Source of the DNA: Dipteronia dyeriana
Taxonomy: Eukaryota; Streptophyta; Magnoliopsida; Sapindales; Sapindaceae
NCBI GenBank assembly: GCA_032871835.1
Contig: CM065297.1
Location: 31,443,598-31,507,597 of the forward strand
Reading direction: 5' to 3'
DNA length: 64,000 nt
Shown here: positions 1 through 10,599 of the stretch, in pieces
Layout of the letters: every line of letters starts with the position of its first letter
Position numbering within the stretch: the first letter of the stretch is position 1
Position numbers and translations under genes: made by a program
The notes under the pieces: generated by a model
Databases searched by the model: none
The model's input: only the letters and a program-made list of their open reading frames with translations
Told to the model about the DNA's origin: nothing

Positions 1-845
1 CCCCTTTTCTTGGCGTCATCAGAGGTGCCAACTCCCCAATTCACCTTTGTCCCCTCGGGGACCAAGCAATCTGGCGGATTAGACATGAGGAAATAAGTCC
101 CCGTCTTACCAGATTGCCTTAGCGTATAAAAATGCTTGATTTCACTCGGGGAAGGCGGCGACAGGTTCATTCGGCTCTACATGTGCCACATGCACATCGA
201 GATCTTATAGCTATTCGGGGCCAATTGAGCTGGAGCAATCCCTGCTTCAGCCAGAAACTAGGCAATGAACGGCTGAAGAGGAAGAGTAACGCCGAAACAA
301 AGCATGGACCCATAGATTGCCACCATACCCGGGGGAGGATTCCATGCAGCTCTATCACTAGCAGGAATAAGAGTAACTGAATCATCCAAGTCGAATCAGG
401 GACAATATTTCTCGATCTCATCTACCCCGACCACATCCGGTTTGGCATCAAACCCACTCGGGCGATCAACATAAAAAGAAAGACGAGATTTTCTGAACTC
501 CTCTTCAACGTCCTGCTCATTAATAATATGCTCCCTGATCCGGACGTTGTCTGAGTTGTGCTTATGAACTTTGCTTTTACTTTGATGTTTTCCCATCCTT
601 GATCGAACTAGTAACCTGTGATTAGAAACGTCAGATTCGGAACTAGATGAATCAGAATCAGAACTGGATACATAACTAAAAAGGATGTCAGGGTAAAGCC
701 CAGAAATATCGACTTTTAAAAAAAGAGGTTCATCCGGGGGGATTTCCCCCAATAGTCTTCGAGCGTAAGATACCAGTTGAAAATCCCTACGATCAAGCGC
801 CTCGAGAGCTATAGTGAAAAGTCGATGATAGGAAGTCGGATTCAT
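1..845 (-). pseudogene. Antisense ORF of Tat-type element, 'putative gypsy type transposon' (PF04195-like) protein, broken
   Basis: The reading frame starts at the ATG at 845. The first part (to 396) holds an N-terminal region with a LLGEIPPDEP motif, a Ser/Asp-rich stretch and a basic RMGKHQSKSK segment. The frame meets a TGA at about 396, but the same frame then continues with clear similarity to the second copy at 61432 onward. A frameshift near 260 leads into a segment with AEAGIAPAQLAPNS, a signature I associate with the plant 'putative gypsy type transposon' family; a further stop follows. Function is unknown. The gene lies antisense to its host retrotransposon. Both copies in the window are broken at different sites, so the ancestral frame was open when they diverged. 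It is cut by the window edge. Confidence 0.7.
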
Positions 846-1346
846 TAAAACTAACCTTGAATGAAGAAATATGATTCAAATCTTCAACGGAGAATAGCGA
901 TTTTCTGCGTAAAGAAATCTAGGCTGGAAAAACTTCTGGTTTGAGTCTTTGAGAATGAACCAAAGCAACTCCTCGTTGGAGAATTTAAAGAGGTAATAGC
1001 ATGAAACCCTAAGATCTAAAGGCAGGAAAAATTAATGACATATTTGATGATGTATACGGCGCACTAGGAGACGTGTAGGTCGCTTCTCATAAATGGCATC
1101 GAGAAATGAAGCGGTAGAGGACACGTGTTAGGAGAAGAACTGGCTAAGGTCGTCAGAGCTCCAAAACGTCGCAATCATTGAGATCTCGCATGAGGAGGCA
1201 AACTGAATTTACATGGTCACCATTAACACATGCCATTACGACAAGACTTTTACCCTGACGTTACATAAACGAAAAACTTAAGGGTTGATTAAACTACTTT
1301 TGCCCGGAACGAAACCCTGTTCGGTAAAAATATTTTAAGGGGGTAT
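846..1346. other. Leader of the antisense ORF and PPT-proximal region
   Basis: No reading frame of note. It lies between the ATG of the antisense ORF and the LTR and would contain the antisense gene's promoter and leader. Close similarity to 60952-61431 (reverse orientation) suggests selection or recent common origin. The purine-rich tract next to the LTR is at the right end. Confidence 0.5.
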
Positions 1347-2225
1347 TGTCATATGTAAATTTTATCAGACGTACATGTCATTGATAAAGAGGATAAAATT
1401 GTCAGGTGGACATCCGAATAAACATTCAGAAATATCCTACAAGACATCACCAAATAAGAGAAGCCTGAGTAAACAAATATTGAACAAAACCCACTCGAGG
1501 TCAACTGACATCATATACTACTCGGGGTCAGTTAACGATGTTGGGGGTTAGTGGATGACATGTTCTACTCGGGATCAGATGATGTCATTCGGGACCAGCT
1601 AATATCATGTTCTACTCGGGACAAACATGAAGAAAACCGAATAAAGAAGCCCAGTGCGTGACTCGCGAGTCGAATCGTTGAAGTATGCGAAGATACCCAC
1701 ATCAAAGAAGAATTCCAAGAACAATAGAATACCAAACAGAAAGGGTTCCAAATCAAGCAACAATTTTATATCTTCAAAAAGACTACGCCTATATAAGGAA
1801 ATAAGTCCTAACTGGACTACATCACTAGAGTCTCATTCTATCCCAATACAAGTTTCCAAAATAGGAAAGAAGACAAACTACTTCAAACAAGTAACCAATC
1901 ATAATTAAATACAAAAAACTTTTGTTACTTGTAGATAGAAGATTAGGGTTCTATGAACATATAAATATACCCATAATCTCGTTATAGAAAAGATATAGAA
2001 AAATACAGAGAGAAAAAGAGAGATCGAGAGTTGTAAGTAAATCTTTTCAATTGTAGATTTTGGCTCGGTTGATTATTCAGCCACCCGTGGAAGTTTCTCT
2101 GGTCATCAGAGTTTTACCACGTAAAACTTGTGTCCTATTACTTTCTCCTTCTCTCTCTCTTTGAAATCACAGCTATAATCCAATCTTGTTGACTCTTTCC
2201 ATACATCCAGAAATCGACGTCAATA
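1347..2225 (+). repeat. 3' LTR of the left Tat-type retrotransposon
   Basis: About 879 bp, beginning TGTCATATG and ending GACGTCAATA, where the second copy (60066-60951, reverse strand) ends GACGTCAACA. A TATA-like CCTATATAAGG lies at about 1788-1798. A pyrimidine-rich stretch after TTTTACCACGTAAAA (about 2112-2165) resembles the R/U5 part of plant LTRs and fixes the orientation as +. Repeated CTACTCGGG and related units (about 1525-1625) occur in U3. The right boundary is uncertain by a few bases because the closing CA appears mutated to TA. Confidence 0.68.
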
Positions 2226-3438
2226 ATCATATATATAGTTGAGATCATGCATGCATCAGTACCAAAACTCATATCAAAGCACAAAACACAAACTTCAATT
2301 GCCACTCAAAATGAACACATAACAATGAATACCACATAAATGAACAAAGTTGTGATAAAAATTCACCATTCAATAGACAATTGACAGACCCTACATTCTC
2401 ATCTCAATAGTTAATATCATGTAGAATACTTAAAGGAGAAAATTCAGTCCAAATTGCATCTTTGTTTCACATGTATGATAATAAATTGAATACCAAATAA
2501 ATATCCAAAAATCGACAAATTCTTAAATTCTCATCCAACTATTTTTAACGAACAATATCTGGACTTCAACATCTTATGCGGAATATAATCGAATGCTACT
2601 CACTTTAACATTTAAAGCCACTTTAGACACCTCTTATTCAACCATAAATCCAGCCAAATACCACGATCTCTCAAACAAAGAAGCAAGATTTTCTAAAATG
2701 AGAGCAACATACTTAATCACTAGAGAAAGAAAGCAGACATGAGATCATTCAAAAATATTTCACAGCTAGACTAGAGCTAAGTCATATGGCTACAATTAGA
2801 CACCATTATACATTGAACCTAACCCATGTCTAGCTTGAAAAATTACATTTTTTTTAATCAAATCCTTCAAATTCATATTCAGGCCCATCATTAAACAACG
2901 AGACAGTAATAAACAGCTCAATTAGAAGCTCAATTCTTCACATAAAATATTCTAACTCAAAAAGTTACAATACATGTCTTTTAAATCATAACAAAATCAC
3001 TATTCAATGAATGACCATCAAATTCAAATCATCAAAATTACTACTTTACAGAAAATGATATACATGTCCAATTTCAAAACAATTCCAATAAAAAAAAATC
3101 TCAATCGAAGTCACTAAAAATGCATCAAAAAAAACCAGATAACATCCTAAATGAAAAAAAAAACTCAAGTAAAAAAGAAAACCCCTCTCGATGGTAAATA
3201 ACACTACCATTGTAAAATTGAAGTATGATTAGAGTTGACAAAGATAATGATTAAGGAACTAGTTCATTGACATACACACCTATGTAATAACTTATTCATG
3301 TCAATAACAATATATAGAGTTGCACAAACTTGAAAAGGTGAAACATGTTTACTTCAAATTCTTTTTCAAGCTATATTCCGACTACTTGCATATGATGTCA
3401 AAATTAGAAAAAAACTGATTATTTGATTGAAGGATTAC
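2226..3438. other. AT-rich non-coding stretch beside the RPL7 pseudogene
   Basis: No coding or repeat signal that I can support. It follows the 5' splice site at the end of the last visible RPL7 exon (3439), so it could be remnant intron sequence. I searched both strands by eye for the remaining RPL7 exons and did not see them. Confidence 0.4.
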
Positions 3439-3930
3439 CTGTCTCAAATTCATAAGCTGCAAGATTTTCCGGATCTGTAGGTGCATCCTCATTGATACTG
3501 AAAATTACTAAAAATTCCAATAATGATAAACAACACTCGAGCACCAAAAAAGAAAAAGAAATTAACAAAAACAACAATAACAGTAAAAAGCAGACCCACC
3601 CATGAAGCTCTCTTATTCTTCACAACTTCCAGCTCTTGCTTCTTAGATAAAGCCCATTCCACTTCTCTCTTATGATTCTTCAACAATGACTTCGGAACCA
3701 CAGCAACTTCACCCATTTCTCCGAAAACAAACACACTAAATTATTCAATAAAATAAAAACAAAAATGATGAGAGAAACACAAAAGCGAAATGGGTTTTAC
3801 TTGGTCGGAGAGATTTCGTCTTCAATGGTGACAAGAAGACGAGATGTTGTTGATTGGGTTAAGCAGAATAAAGAGCAAATCTTGGTTGCTGAGTTGAAGG
3901 AAAAGAGGGAGAGAGAGAGAGAGAAAGAAT
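3439..3930 (-). pseudogene. RPL7: 60S ribosomal protein L7 gene, 5' fragment with introns, broken
   Basis: RPL7 is a component of the large cytosolic ribosomal subunit. The start ATG is at 3716. The first exon encodes MGEVAVVPKSLLK followed by KREVEWALSKKQELE, matching the conserved N-terminal (Ribosomal L30 N-like) region of plant RPL7, and ends near 3600 at a GT. A degraded middle exon remnant (VLFIII) lies near 3510-3545. A 59 bp exon at 3497-3439, bounded by TTTTCAG and GTAATCC, encodes the RKILQL..LRQ region of RPL7, but only after a one-base shift: the codons before ATGCAC carry an extra base. The upstream part (3717-3930) looks like a 5' UTR with a short possible intron (GT at 3800, AG at 3736). 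The fragment retains introns, so it is not a processed copy. The rest of the gene is missing to the left. Confidence 0.72.
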
Positions 3931-4089
3931 ATTTAATTTGAAAGTTAAAATGGAGGGTTTCAGAATAAGAGAGATTCTGGGTAAAATAAAGATAAAAAGG
4001 GAGGGTGTACTTGTCAATTCAAGACTAAAGATTATAAGTATAATAAAAAATAAATGTTTGGTTAAAAACAATAAACCAACAAATTTTTT

Positions 4090-4545
4090 GATAGTTTTTT
4101 ACAACTTCCTCATATATATATATACATACATACATGCATACATGCATACATACATACATACATACATATATATATATATACGGTCCCGTTCTGGTCAGTG
4201 CGTACTAATATAATTTGCGTCAGTGCATTGTATGTAAACTACTTCGAATCAAAAAATGTAAATTTAATGGTCCACATCCAATGCACTTATGAAGTTATAT
4301 CAATGCGCACTAAATTGAATATTTATTTATTTATTTATTTATATTATATGTATATATATATATACATACAATGTTTTTCCTATCAATGAGTTAAATGTTG
4401 ACCATTGATTATGGAGAAGTTTTGACAAGTGCATACACTTTGAGTCAAAGTATGTAAATCTAATGGTCAATATCAAACGCACTGACGAATTTATATCAGT
4501 TCGTACTAACTTGAAAATTTATATATATATATATAATGCACAGAA
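4090..4545 (+). repeat. Microsatellites plus a dispersed repeat unit
   Basis: TA-rich and CATA/ATGC repeats at about 4110-4178 and TTTA/TA repeats at 4320-4365 and 4520-4537 enclose a unit with CAGTGCGTACTAAT, TTGAGTCAAAGTATGTAAATC and ATATCAGTTCGTACTAA. The same unit appears reverse-complemented at about 26770-26960. No transposition termini could be fixed. The final TA run directly abuts the pararetrovirus segment. Confidence 0.5.
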
Positions 4546-4640
4546 CAAAATATAGCAAACTGAGAAACATAGGAAATAGAAGACTTACAAAGGCAGTGAT
4601 AGTCTTACAGCAAAAGTGATAAACAAGATAAGTCACAATC

Positions 4641-4646
4641 TTTATT
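4641..4646 (-). terminator. Poly(A) signal AATAAA of the pararetrovirus transcript
   Basis: AATAAA reads on the - strand here, about 110 bases downstream of the TATA box at 4757-4764. In caulimovirids the pregenomic promoter and the poly(A) signal sit close together so that a terminally redundant RNA is made; this spacing fits that. Confidence 0.55.
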
Positions 4647-4756
4647 GAGATTCAAGAATTTTTACAAATGAGAGAGAGAGATAGAGGATTACAAAGTTTT
4701 ATGAGTAAGCTTACAACCAGAAAATTGAACCTGCCTTTCTAAGGGAATAAAAACCA

Positions 4757-5060
4757 TATTTATAGATCAAAGAACAAACTCTGATAAAGTAACCTAACCA
4801 TGATTAAGTAACCTACCATGATTTCTTTTGAAATATACAGATGGTTTGTAGATTTGTCCTCTTGTGCCTATAGTTTAATATTCTAGATCAGAAGATGATA
4901 AATCTCAATCTGTGATTGTCAATTTGTCCTTTTATGCCGACAGTTTACTATTCTAGATCAGAAGATGATAAATCTCAATCCGTGAATGTCAATTTGTCCT
5001 TTTATGCCGACAGTTTACTATTCTAGATCAGAAGATGATAAGTCTTAATCTGTGATTGAA
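4757..5060 (-). promoter_or_regulatory. Pararetrovirus pregenomic RNA promoter region with TATA box and upstream repeats
   Basis: On the - strand a TATAAATA box lies at 4764-4757. Upstream of it (higher coordinates, 4853-5060) is a direct triplicate of about 70 bp. The layout of upstream repeated block, TATA box and then AATAAA, placed after the last viral ORF, matches the large intergenic region of caulimovirids. Whether it retains any activity is unknown. Confidence 0.6.
4853..5060. repeat. Three tandem copies of a 70 bp unit
   Basis: Units begin TTTGTCCT at 4853, 4923 and 4993, so the period is 70 bp. Each contains ATTCTAGATCAGAAGATGAT. Copies 2 and 3 are almost identical; copy 1 differs at several sites. 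They lie directly upstream of the viral TATA box, the position where caulimovirid enhancer elements occur. Confidence 0.85.
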
Positions 5061-5129
5061 GATATTTCCGTGATTGAAGATATATGTCAGGTAAAAGCAT
5101 CCTTTAAGGAGATTAGTCATGACCGAAAT

Positions 5130-6498
5130 AAGTGGTGGGGTCATCACTATCATATTTTCTTCTTCTTTATCTTCAATTTTATCTTGATTGTCTGATTATG
5201 TATCCGCCTGGGACATACTAGTCATTGTCTTCTTCATTTCTTCAGCTATTTTCAATAATTCATCATGAGTGCTTGCAGCAGCAATGCAAGCTTGGTTTTG
5301 AGATTTAGCCATAAGAAAAGGAGACTGGTTCGAAGTTTTGTTACAAAATGATGGATTATCAGAGAACCATTTAGATACTCTTTCTTTGTCATGCTCGAAA
5401 AGATTCAGAATGCTCCACCATTTAATTTTTGTCTATCTACCAAAGTATGAAACATGAACATTGCCAATGAGTTTGTCAACAATAGAATACTCTAACATGA
5501 GAATCCATGTTAGGTTGAAATGGACAAAATATAGTAATAAGTCGGGGATGAATTCCCAATCATCTGGCTTGGTTAATAATGATAACCAAAGACCATAGCC
5601 TTCTTTAACTAATTGAGGAAGAAAATCGATAGTTGGTCTATATTTATCCCACCATTCAAGGAACCAGATTGGAATATGTAGTGGGAAGTTTTTGTCAAAA
5701 TAAATAAACCATGACAAAGAATTACCAGGGTTTTGACCATAAAGAAATTTTGTCCAAGCCTCAATATAGTCCCAATAAGAGAATTCAGAGACATGAAAAA
5801 TCCTAGAAAATCTCTTTGTTTAGTTAGGATTATCACCCCATTGATCTAGAATAATAATCTTGAAAATTTTAATTTTTCGAAAGATTAATTTTTCATTGTC
5901 GATTTTGTCAAAAACATCTAAGATAAAAATAGAGTATGTGTCAACTAGAATGAATTCATTAAAAATATATCTTTTTGATAAGTCTTTAGGAATTCTGCCA
6001 AACAGGGGATTAATAAGATCATCCGCAAAATTTTTAGGTTCTTTAAAATAATGATCTAATAATGGAGATGTCTCTAAGGGGAAAAATCTGTCAAAGAAGG
6101 GTTTAAGAATATAAGAATATGTCTGGTTATTGATTTTAGGGAGAGCAGGTGAGATGGCTTGATATCCAGGATTGCTGGAGGTTGGTTTATCTTGTTTTTT
6201 TAGAATGTAGGCTAATATGTGCGGAAGTGATGGTCTTGATTGAGCTGCTATCTGTCTTTAAGGGAGAAAAGTTGTTGGATATTTGCAATTGATTTTGAGA
6301 ATCTTGTCAAGATGATGATCCAGTGAATTGTTGAGATTGAGGATTAATAGGCTGAGATATCAAGGATAGGGCGTATTTGTCTTTGTGACTTGGTTTTGGA
6401 TTAATATGAGATAAGTCATAATTGATTGTCGGTTTTTGGTCTGGTGATAGTGATGGCCTAATATTCCAGCTACCTCTTCCACCTCTGCTGCTATTCAT
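5130..6498 (-). pseudogene. Pararetrovirus ORF downstream of RNase H (ORF2-like), function unknown
   Basis: The start ATG at 6498 overlaps the stop of the RNase H frame as ATGA, so the two frames were probably translationally coupled. The N-terminus is Ser/Gly/Arg-rich (MNSSRGGRGSW). The better conserved later part (about 5390-5800) is rich in aromatic residues (WFIYFDKNFPLHIP, WFLEWWDKY) and continues to an acidic, Glu/Lys-rich C-terminus near 5150-5230. Stops and frameshifts interrupt it many times. I do not recognise a catalytic domain. An extra ORF of unknown function at this place has been described for endogenous florendoviruses; I infer the equivalence from position only. Confidence 0.55.
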
Positions 6499-7020
6499 GG
6501 GTTTTTTTCCTGTAAAAATTCCCTTGTCAAAAAATCTGGAAGGCTATTGTCAGTTCCTTTAATATATTCAATATCAAAATAAAAAGCAGATAATAAGGTT
6601 TGCCATCTAGCAAAAATTTGTTTAGAAACAAGATTTTTAACATCTTTTTTCAAAATGAATTTGGCAGATTGGCAATCTACTTTTAAAACGAATTTTTGGT
6701 TGATAAGATCATCTTGAAATTTTTGTATAGTCAGAACTATAGCTAAAATCTCTTTTTTGACATTAGAATATTTTTGTTAGGTAACGTTCCATGAACCCGA
6801 AACATATCTGACTAAGCATTTTTTGTCATTAATTATTTGTTTTAGGATACCTCCGTACCCTAACTCAGAGGCATCATTTTCAACAATTTTTGGGGCACTG
6901 AGATGACAAATAAACATGAAGTTTTTTGACATGTTGTTTTACTTGTTGGACTGCAGAAGTATGTTCTCCTGTCCAAGGTAAAGGATTTGTTTTTAATCTT
7001 TGAAAAAGAGGTTTGCAAAT
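6495..7020 (-). pseudogene. Pararetrovirus RT connection and RNase H domain, C-terminal part of polyprotein
   Basis: The frame includes NDASELGYGG, VKKEILAI and LKVDCQSAKF, which carry the Asp, Glu and Asp of the RNase H catalytic set, then RWQTLLSAFYFDIEYIKG. The residue before the first catalytic Asp is Asn where Thr is usual. A stop lies before QKYSNVKKE. It continues the RT at 9597 and is separated from it by the solo LTR. The frame ends in TGA at 6497-6495, overlapping the next ATG. Confidence 0.78.
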
Positions 7021-9591
7021 TGTTAGGTTTTAGTTTTTGTTGGCATTAATTCCATATCAAAATGATGTTTACTTGTAATGATTTAGTTGTTTAGATTCAT
7101 GATGATTCAAGCTTCAAGGAAGAAGGAACAACTAATCAAAACAAGTTCTAAGTCTTCAAAGAGAAAGGATGCAATTTGGTTTACAAAGGTATACTAAGAC
7201 CTTATGTTTCTCTTACAAGGCTTAGGCACACACACACACAATTCATACATTTGTGTCCTTGCATCGTTGAGCACCATGTATAACATATTCACACAGTTGA
7301 AGATGAATGCTCATGCATTGGTATGGAAATAACATGTTTTGAAAAATGCATGATTGGAGACTATCTCTATGTAGTTTGTATTCTAGTGTGAATTATGTTT
7401 GTTTGTGTATTTGTTTGTATAACATGGATATTGAACTTGAATTTAGTCTTAAATCATTCTTGATTGAGTTTCGGTCATTTCGGTTACTCATACTATTGAT
7501 TTTAAGTTTTAAGTCAAAAGATACTACACTTTCAACTCATGTTGCATACATTGTCTTCGTCTTCGTATATCGAGTTGAATTATTATTTTCTGGGTTGAGT
7601 GTCTTATATTTCCATGTCCGTATGAGAGTTACAATTCGTAATCCATAAACGGATTCAAATTTCAAGTTCAGAGTTCGGAGAACGATCGAAGAACGCGAAA
7701 GAAGGTCGAAGAATGCGAAGGAAGGTCGAAGGAGAAATAAGTCAGTAAAGCACTTCTTTCCCAAGATGGCGCGTGGCCATCTAGGGGCAGAAGGCTTGCT
7801 GCCCCGAGATTCCCACTCGCCATCTTGGGCAGCAAGCATGCTTGGCTGCTTCTTGCCCCTCTTGGTCATTTCACATGCCCGATTTTCCCTCTCCTTTATA
7901 TTCTCCTTCCCTCTCACATTTCATTCTAAGAAGAAATTTAAACTTGTGTGCAGAAAATTTTCTCTCTACATTTTCTCACCTTCCAAACACCATAACCTCT
8001 TCATTTGAACTCCGATTTGAGTTATTCAAAGTTGAGAGTGTTTGTCTATTCATCCTCCATCTTTTCTCTGAAGGTTTGAGTGAGTTTTGTTGCTATTTTT
8101 TGAGTCTAAACACACAAAAACGAGACTGCACCTAAATCAACTAAGGTATTGATTTTCTCTCAAAGTTTTCTTTCAAAACTTGGTCAATTGCCTTTGATTT
8201 TCTTTTACAACTTATATATGTGTATTGTGAGTGTTTTGATTTGAGTTTTGAACTCTTTTAAAGCCAGGTTGAGTTTCAATTGAAATCTTACATGTTGAGT
8301 TAGGTTTTGATTTTGCCTATGTTTTCACATGTTTGGGATTGTATTATGCTAGCTTTGATTCTAGAACTATTTGATGATCTTTGATTGATTGATTTTGAAA
8401 ATTAGTTCCTCACATGTATTAGACTCTCTTGGCCGAATTCTCACATTAATACATGTGCTTATGTTCTTTTGAGCTATTCATGTGTTTTGTTGAATCTATG
8501 AATAGGAATATGCTCTAGAACTTTAGCTTAAATCTAAATGACTTTGTCATATGATTTTAGCATGTTTATGGTTTATGTGATTTAAACTTGATTTTGTGAT
8601 TAATTGAACACATCTTGTGATTCAAGTTTAGAACTATGCATGTATCTAGGTTGTGATCAATGTTGAACATATCTTACATGATCTAGATGATTTAAACATG
8701 CATGACTGACTAGACTACATTTGATTTGTGCATTCATGCTCATGTCTAGTATTTTCCATAGGATGTGTTGATCATAGCATTCTATGTTGCGTGCTTGTTT
8801 GCGTTTTACATTCATGATCACCTAGATACCTTATGAGAAGGAAGTCTTGACAATAGGTGTGAGACCTATGTTGTTGAGCAAGTAAGTCTTGGCAAGAGGT
8901 GTGAGACCTAGGATTGTCAAGCAAGAAAGTCTTGGCTAGAGTCGGGAGGACTCGGATAGTCGAGCAAGAAGTCTTGCCTAGGGTCGTGAGGATCCGAAAG
9001 GGTGAGCGAGGAAGTCTTGACTAGAGTCGGAAGGACCCGAATAGTTGAACAAGAAGTCTTGCCTTGGGTCGTGAGGATCCGATAAAGTGAGCGAGAAAGT
9101 CTTGACAAGAGGTGTGAGGCCTCAGATTGTTGAGCATGAGGGCGACATCTTCATAAGTAGGATAGGAGGGTAGTTTCTAGGTGAAGGGGTCACTTGAGAG
9201 ATTGTACTTGTCTTATCTACTAGTGGATTTTGTTTACCGGTGGTTGCTAACCCGTGGATGTTTCCTCTTCGGAGGTTTACCACGTTATATCTTGTGTCAA
9301 CTTCTCTCTATCTCTATCTCTCTAGTATTTGTATTTGTTATTTGTTATTTGAATACTAAGGATAGAACTCTTTATGTAAGTAGACTTCCTTTCTATGATG
9401 TAGATTGTGTATGTGTTACCATTACTTGTTATATATATTGATTAAGTATCTTTAATTGATATATATTGTGATACAAGCAATCTAGAGGGACAAACTTTTG
9501 TTTGTTTCTAAGGGATTCGAAAAAGGTGTCTAACCTATTCACACCCCCCCCCCTAGGTTAGCCTTGAGCATTTACCATGTTTGTATTTTCA
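7021..9591 (+). mobile_element. Solo LTR (2571 bp) inserted in the pararetrovirus RT gene
   Basis: The insert begins TGTTAGG and ends TTTTCA. It is flanked by the 5 bp duplication CAAAT at 7016-7020 and 9592-9596, and the viral reading resumes across it. No gag, pol, PBS-plus-second-LTR arrangement is visible, so it is best read as a solo LTR left by recombination. Toward its right end are TTTACCACGTTATATCTTGTG and TCTATCTC repeats typical of plant LTR R/U5 regions, which gives + orientation. The C-rich tract at 9545-9553 near the end resembles the end of large copia LTRs. Weak ORFs inside have no family resemblance. Confidence 0.88.
8842..9140 (+). repeat. Tandem repeat of about 42-43 bp, seven copies, in the solo LTR
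   Basis: Units start with AAGTCTTG at about 8842, 8884, 8927, 8969, 9012, 9054 and 9097. Two unit types alternate in the middle: one with AGAGTCGG(A/G)AGGA and one with GGGTCGTGAGGATCC. This suggests duplication of a dimer. Confidence 0.85.
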
Positions 9592-9596
9592 CAAAT

Positions 9597-10560
9597 AAGT
9601 CTTAATTCTTTGTAAAAGTTGGCAATATAGTTTAAACATCCCAAAAACCTTTGTAATTGTTTTTTGTCTTTTATTTCATCAGGAAATTTGTCAGCAAATT
9701 CAAGGCTTCTTTGTATGGGAATGATAGTACCTCTCTTTATGTTATGTCCTAGGAATCTGATATGTGTTTGAAATAAATGAATTTGGGGGGTAGAAATAAC
9801 TAAACCATGGAATTTTATAGTCTTAAGAAAAATATCGAGATGTTTCCAATGTTGATCAATATTATTATAGAATATCAAAACATCATCAATATAAACTATT
9901 GAAAATTCTGTAAAAGAATTAAAATTTTCATTCATGATACATTGAAATTCACTAGGAGCATTTTTCAAGCCAAAAGGCATAACATTCCATTCATATTGTC
10001 CGAAAGGTACCGTAAATGTTGTTTTATAGCTGTCTTTTTCAGCAATTTGGATTTGTCAAAAGCCAGATTTCATATCAAATTTGAAAAACACAATAGAATT
10101 GTAGTGTCTTTTTAATAAGTCTGATTTGTTAGGAATTGGATATCTTATCCATTGGAGTGAATCATTCAATGATTTATAATTAATCACAAGTCTAAGAACT
10201 CATCTTTCTATTTTTGCATTCTTTTGAACATAAAATGCAGGACAACTCCAAGGTGACTTAGAGGGCCTGATGAGTTGTTTTTGTAATAAGTCTTGGATTT
10301 CTTTTTTGCAATATTCAACCATTTCAACTGTCATTTGGACGGGTCTAGCTTTAGTATGAATTCCTTTTTCATTGAAATCTTTGTTATAAGGGAGGGTGAC
10401 AATATGTTTTTTTCTATTCCAAAAGGCATTAGGAATTGAATAACATACTTCTTTTTCTATTTTGGCTTTGAAATTGCTAATCTTGTTTTGAAGGCTATGA
10501 TCCTCATATTGTTTTTCTTGTCTTTTAAAAACTAAGTTTTCTTTAAGGAAAGAAAGTTGG
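9597..10560 (-). pseudogene. Pararetrovirus reverse transcriptase, interrupted
   Basis: RT motifs read in order on the - strand: SPWSCPAFYV near 10250, MPFGLKNAPSEFQ near 9960, and the YIDDV catalytic box at about 9893-9879, followed by FLGHNIKRGTIIPIQRS and a LQRFLGCLNYI thumb segment. An in-frame stop lies near 10200 and another near 10060. At 9597 the frame is cut by the LTR insertion and continues at 7020. RT copies the pregenomic RNA in the caulimovirid cycle. Amino-acid style (GTI.PI.RS..FADKFP) is caulimovirid rather than retrotransposon. Confidence 0.85.
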
Positions 10561-10599
10561 GTTTGTTTTTTATTGAGATTGGCAATACAATTTTCTAGG

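Larger units (their letters stand above)
1..2225 (+). mobile_element. 3' end of a Tat-lineage Ty3/gypsy LTR retrotransposon (truncated by window edge)
   Basis: The segment ends in an LTR that starts TG at 1347 and closes near 2225. Just before it, at about 1335-1346, is a purine-rich run (AAGGGGGTAT), which is what a polypurine tract next to a 3' LTR looks like. The element therefore reads on the + strand, with its body to the left of the window. The coding sequence between the window edge and the LTR runs the other way (see the antisense ORF at 1-845). An antisense ORF in front of the 3' LTR is a known trait of the Tat lineage (Grande, Retand and relatives); the lineage call is inferred from that layout because no pol sequence is visible. 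A homologous end lies at 60066-64000 in opposite orientation. Confidence 0.72.

Noticed and set aside
4200..4540. Helitron end
   Set aside because: No convincing TC start or hairpin plus CTRR end could be placed; only a dispersed repeat with a second copy is supported.
7537..7917. 126-codon frame on the - strand inside the solo LTR
   Set aside because: No family resemblance; it overlaps the inverted repeats and lies in a bounded LTR.
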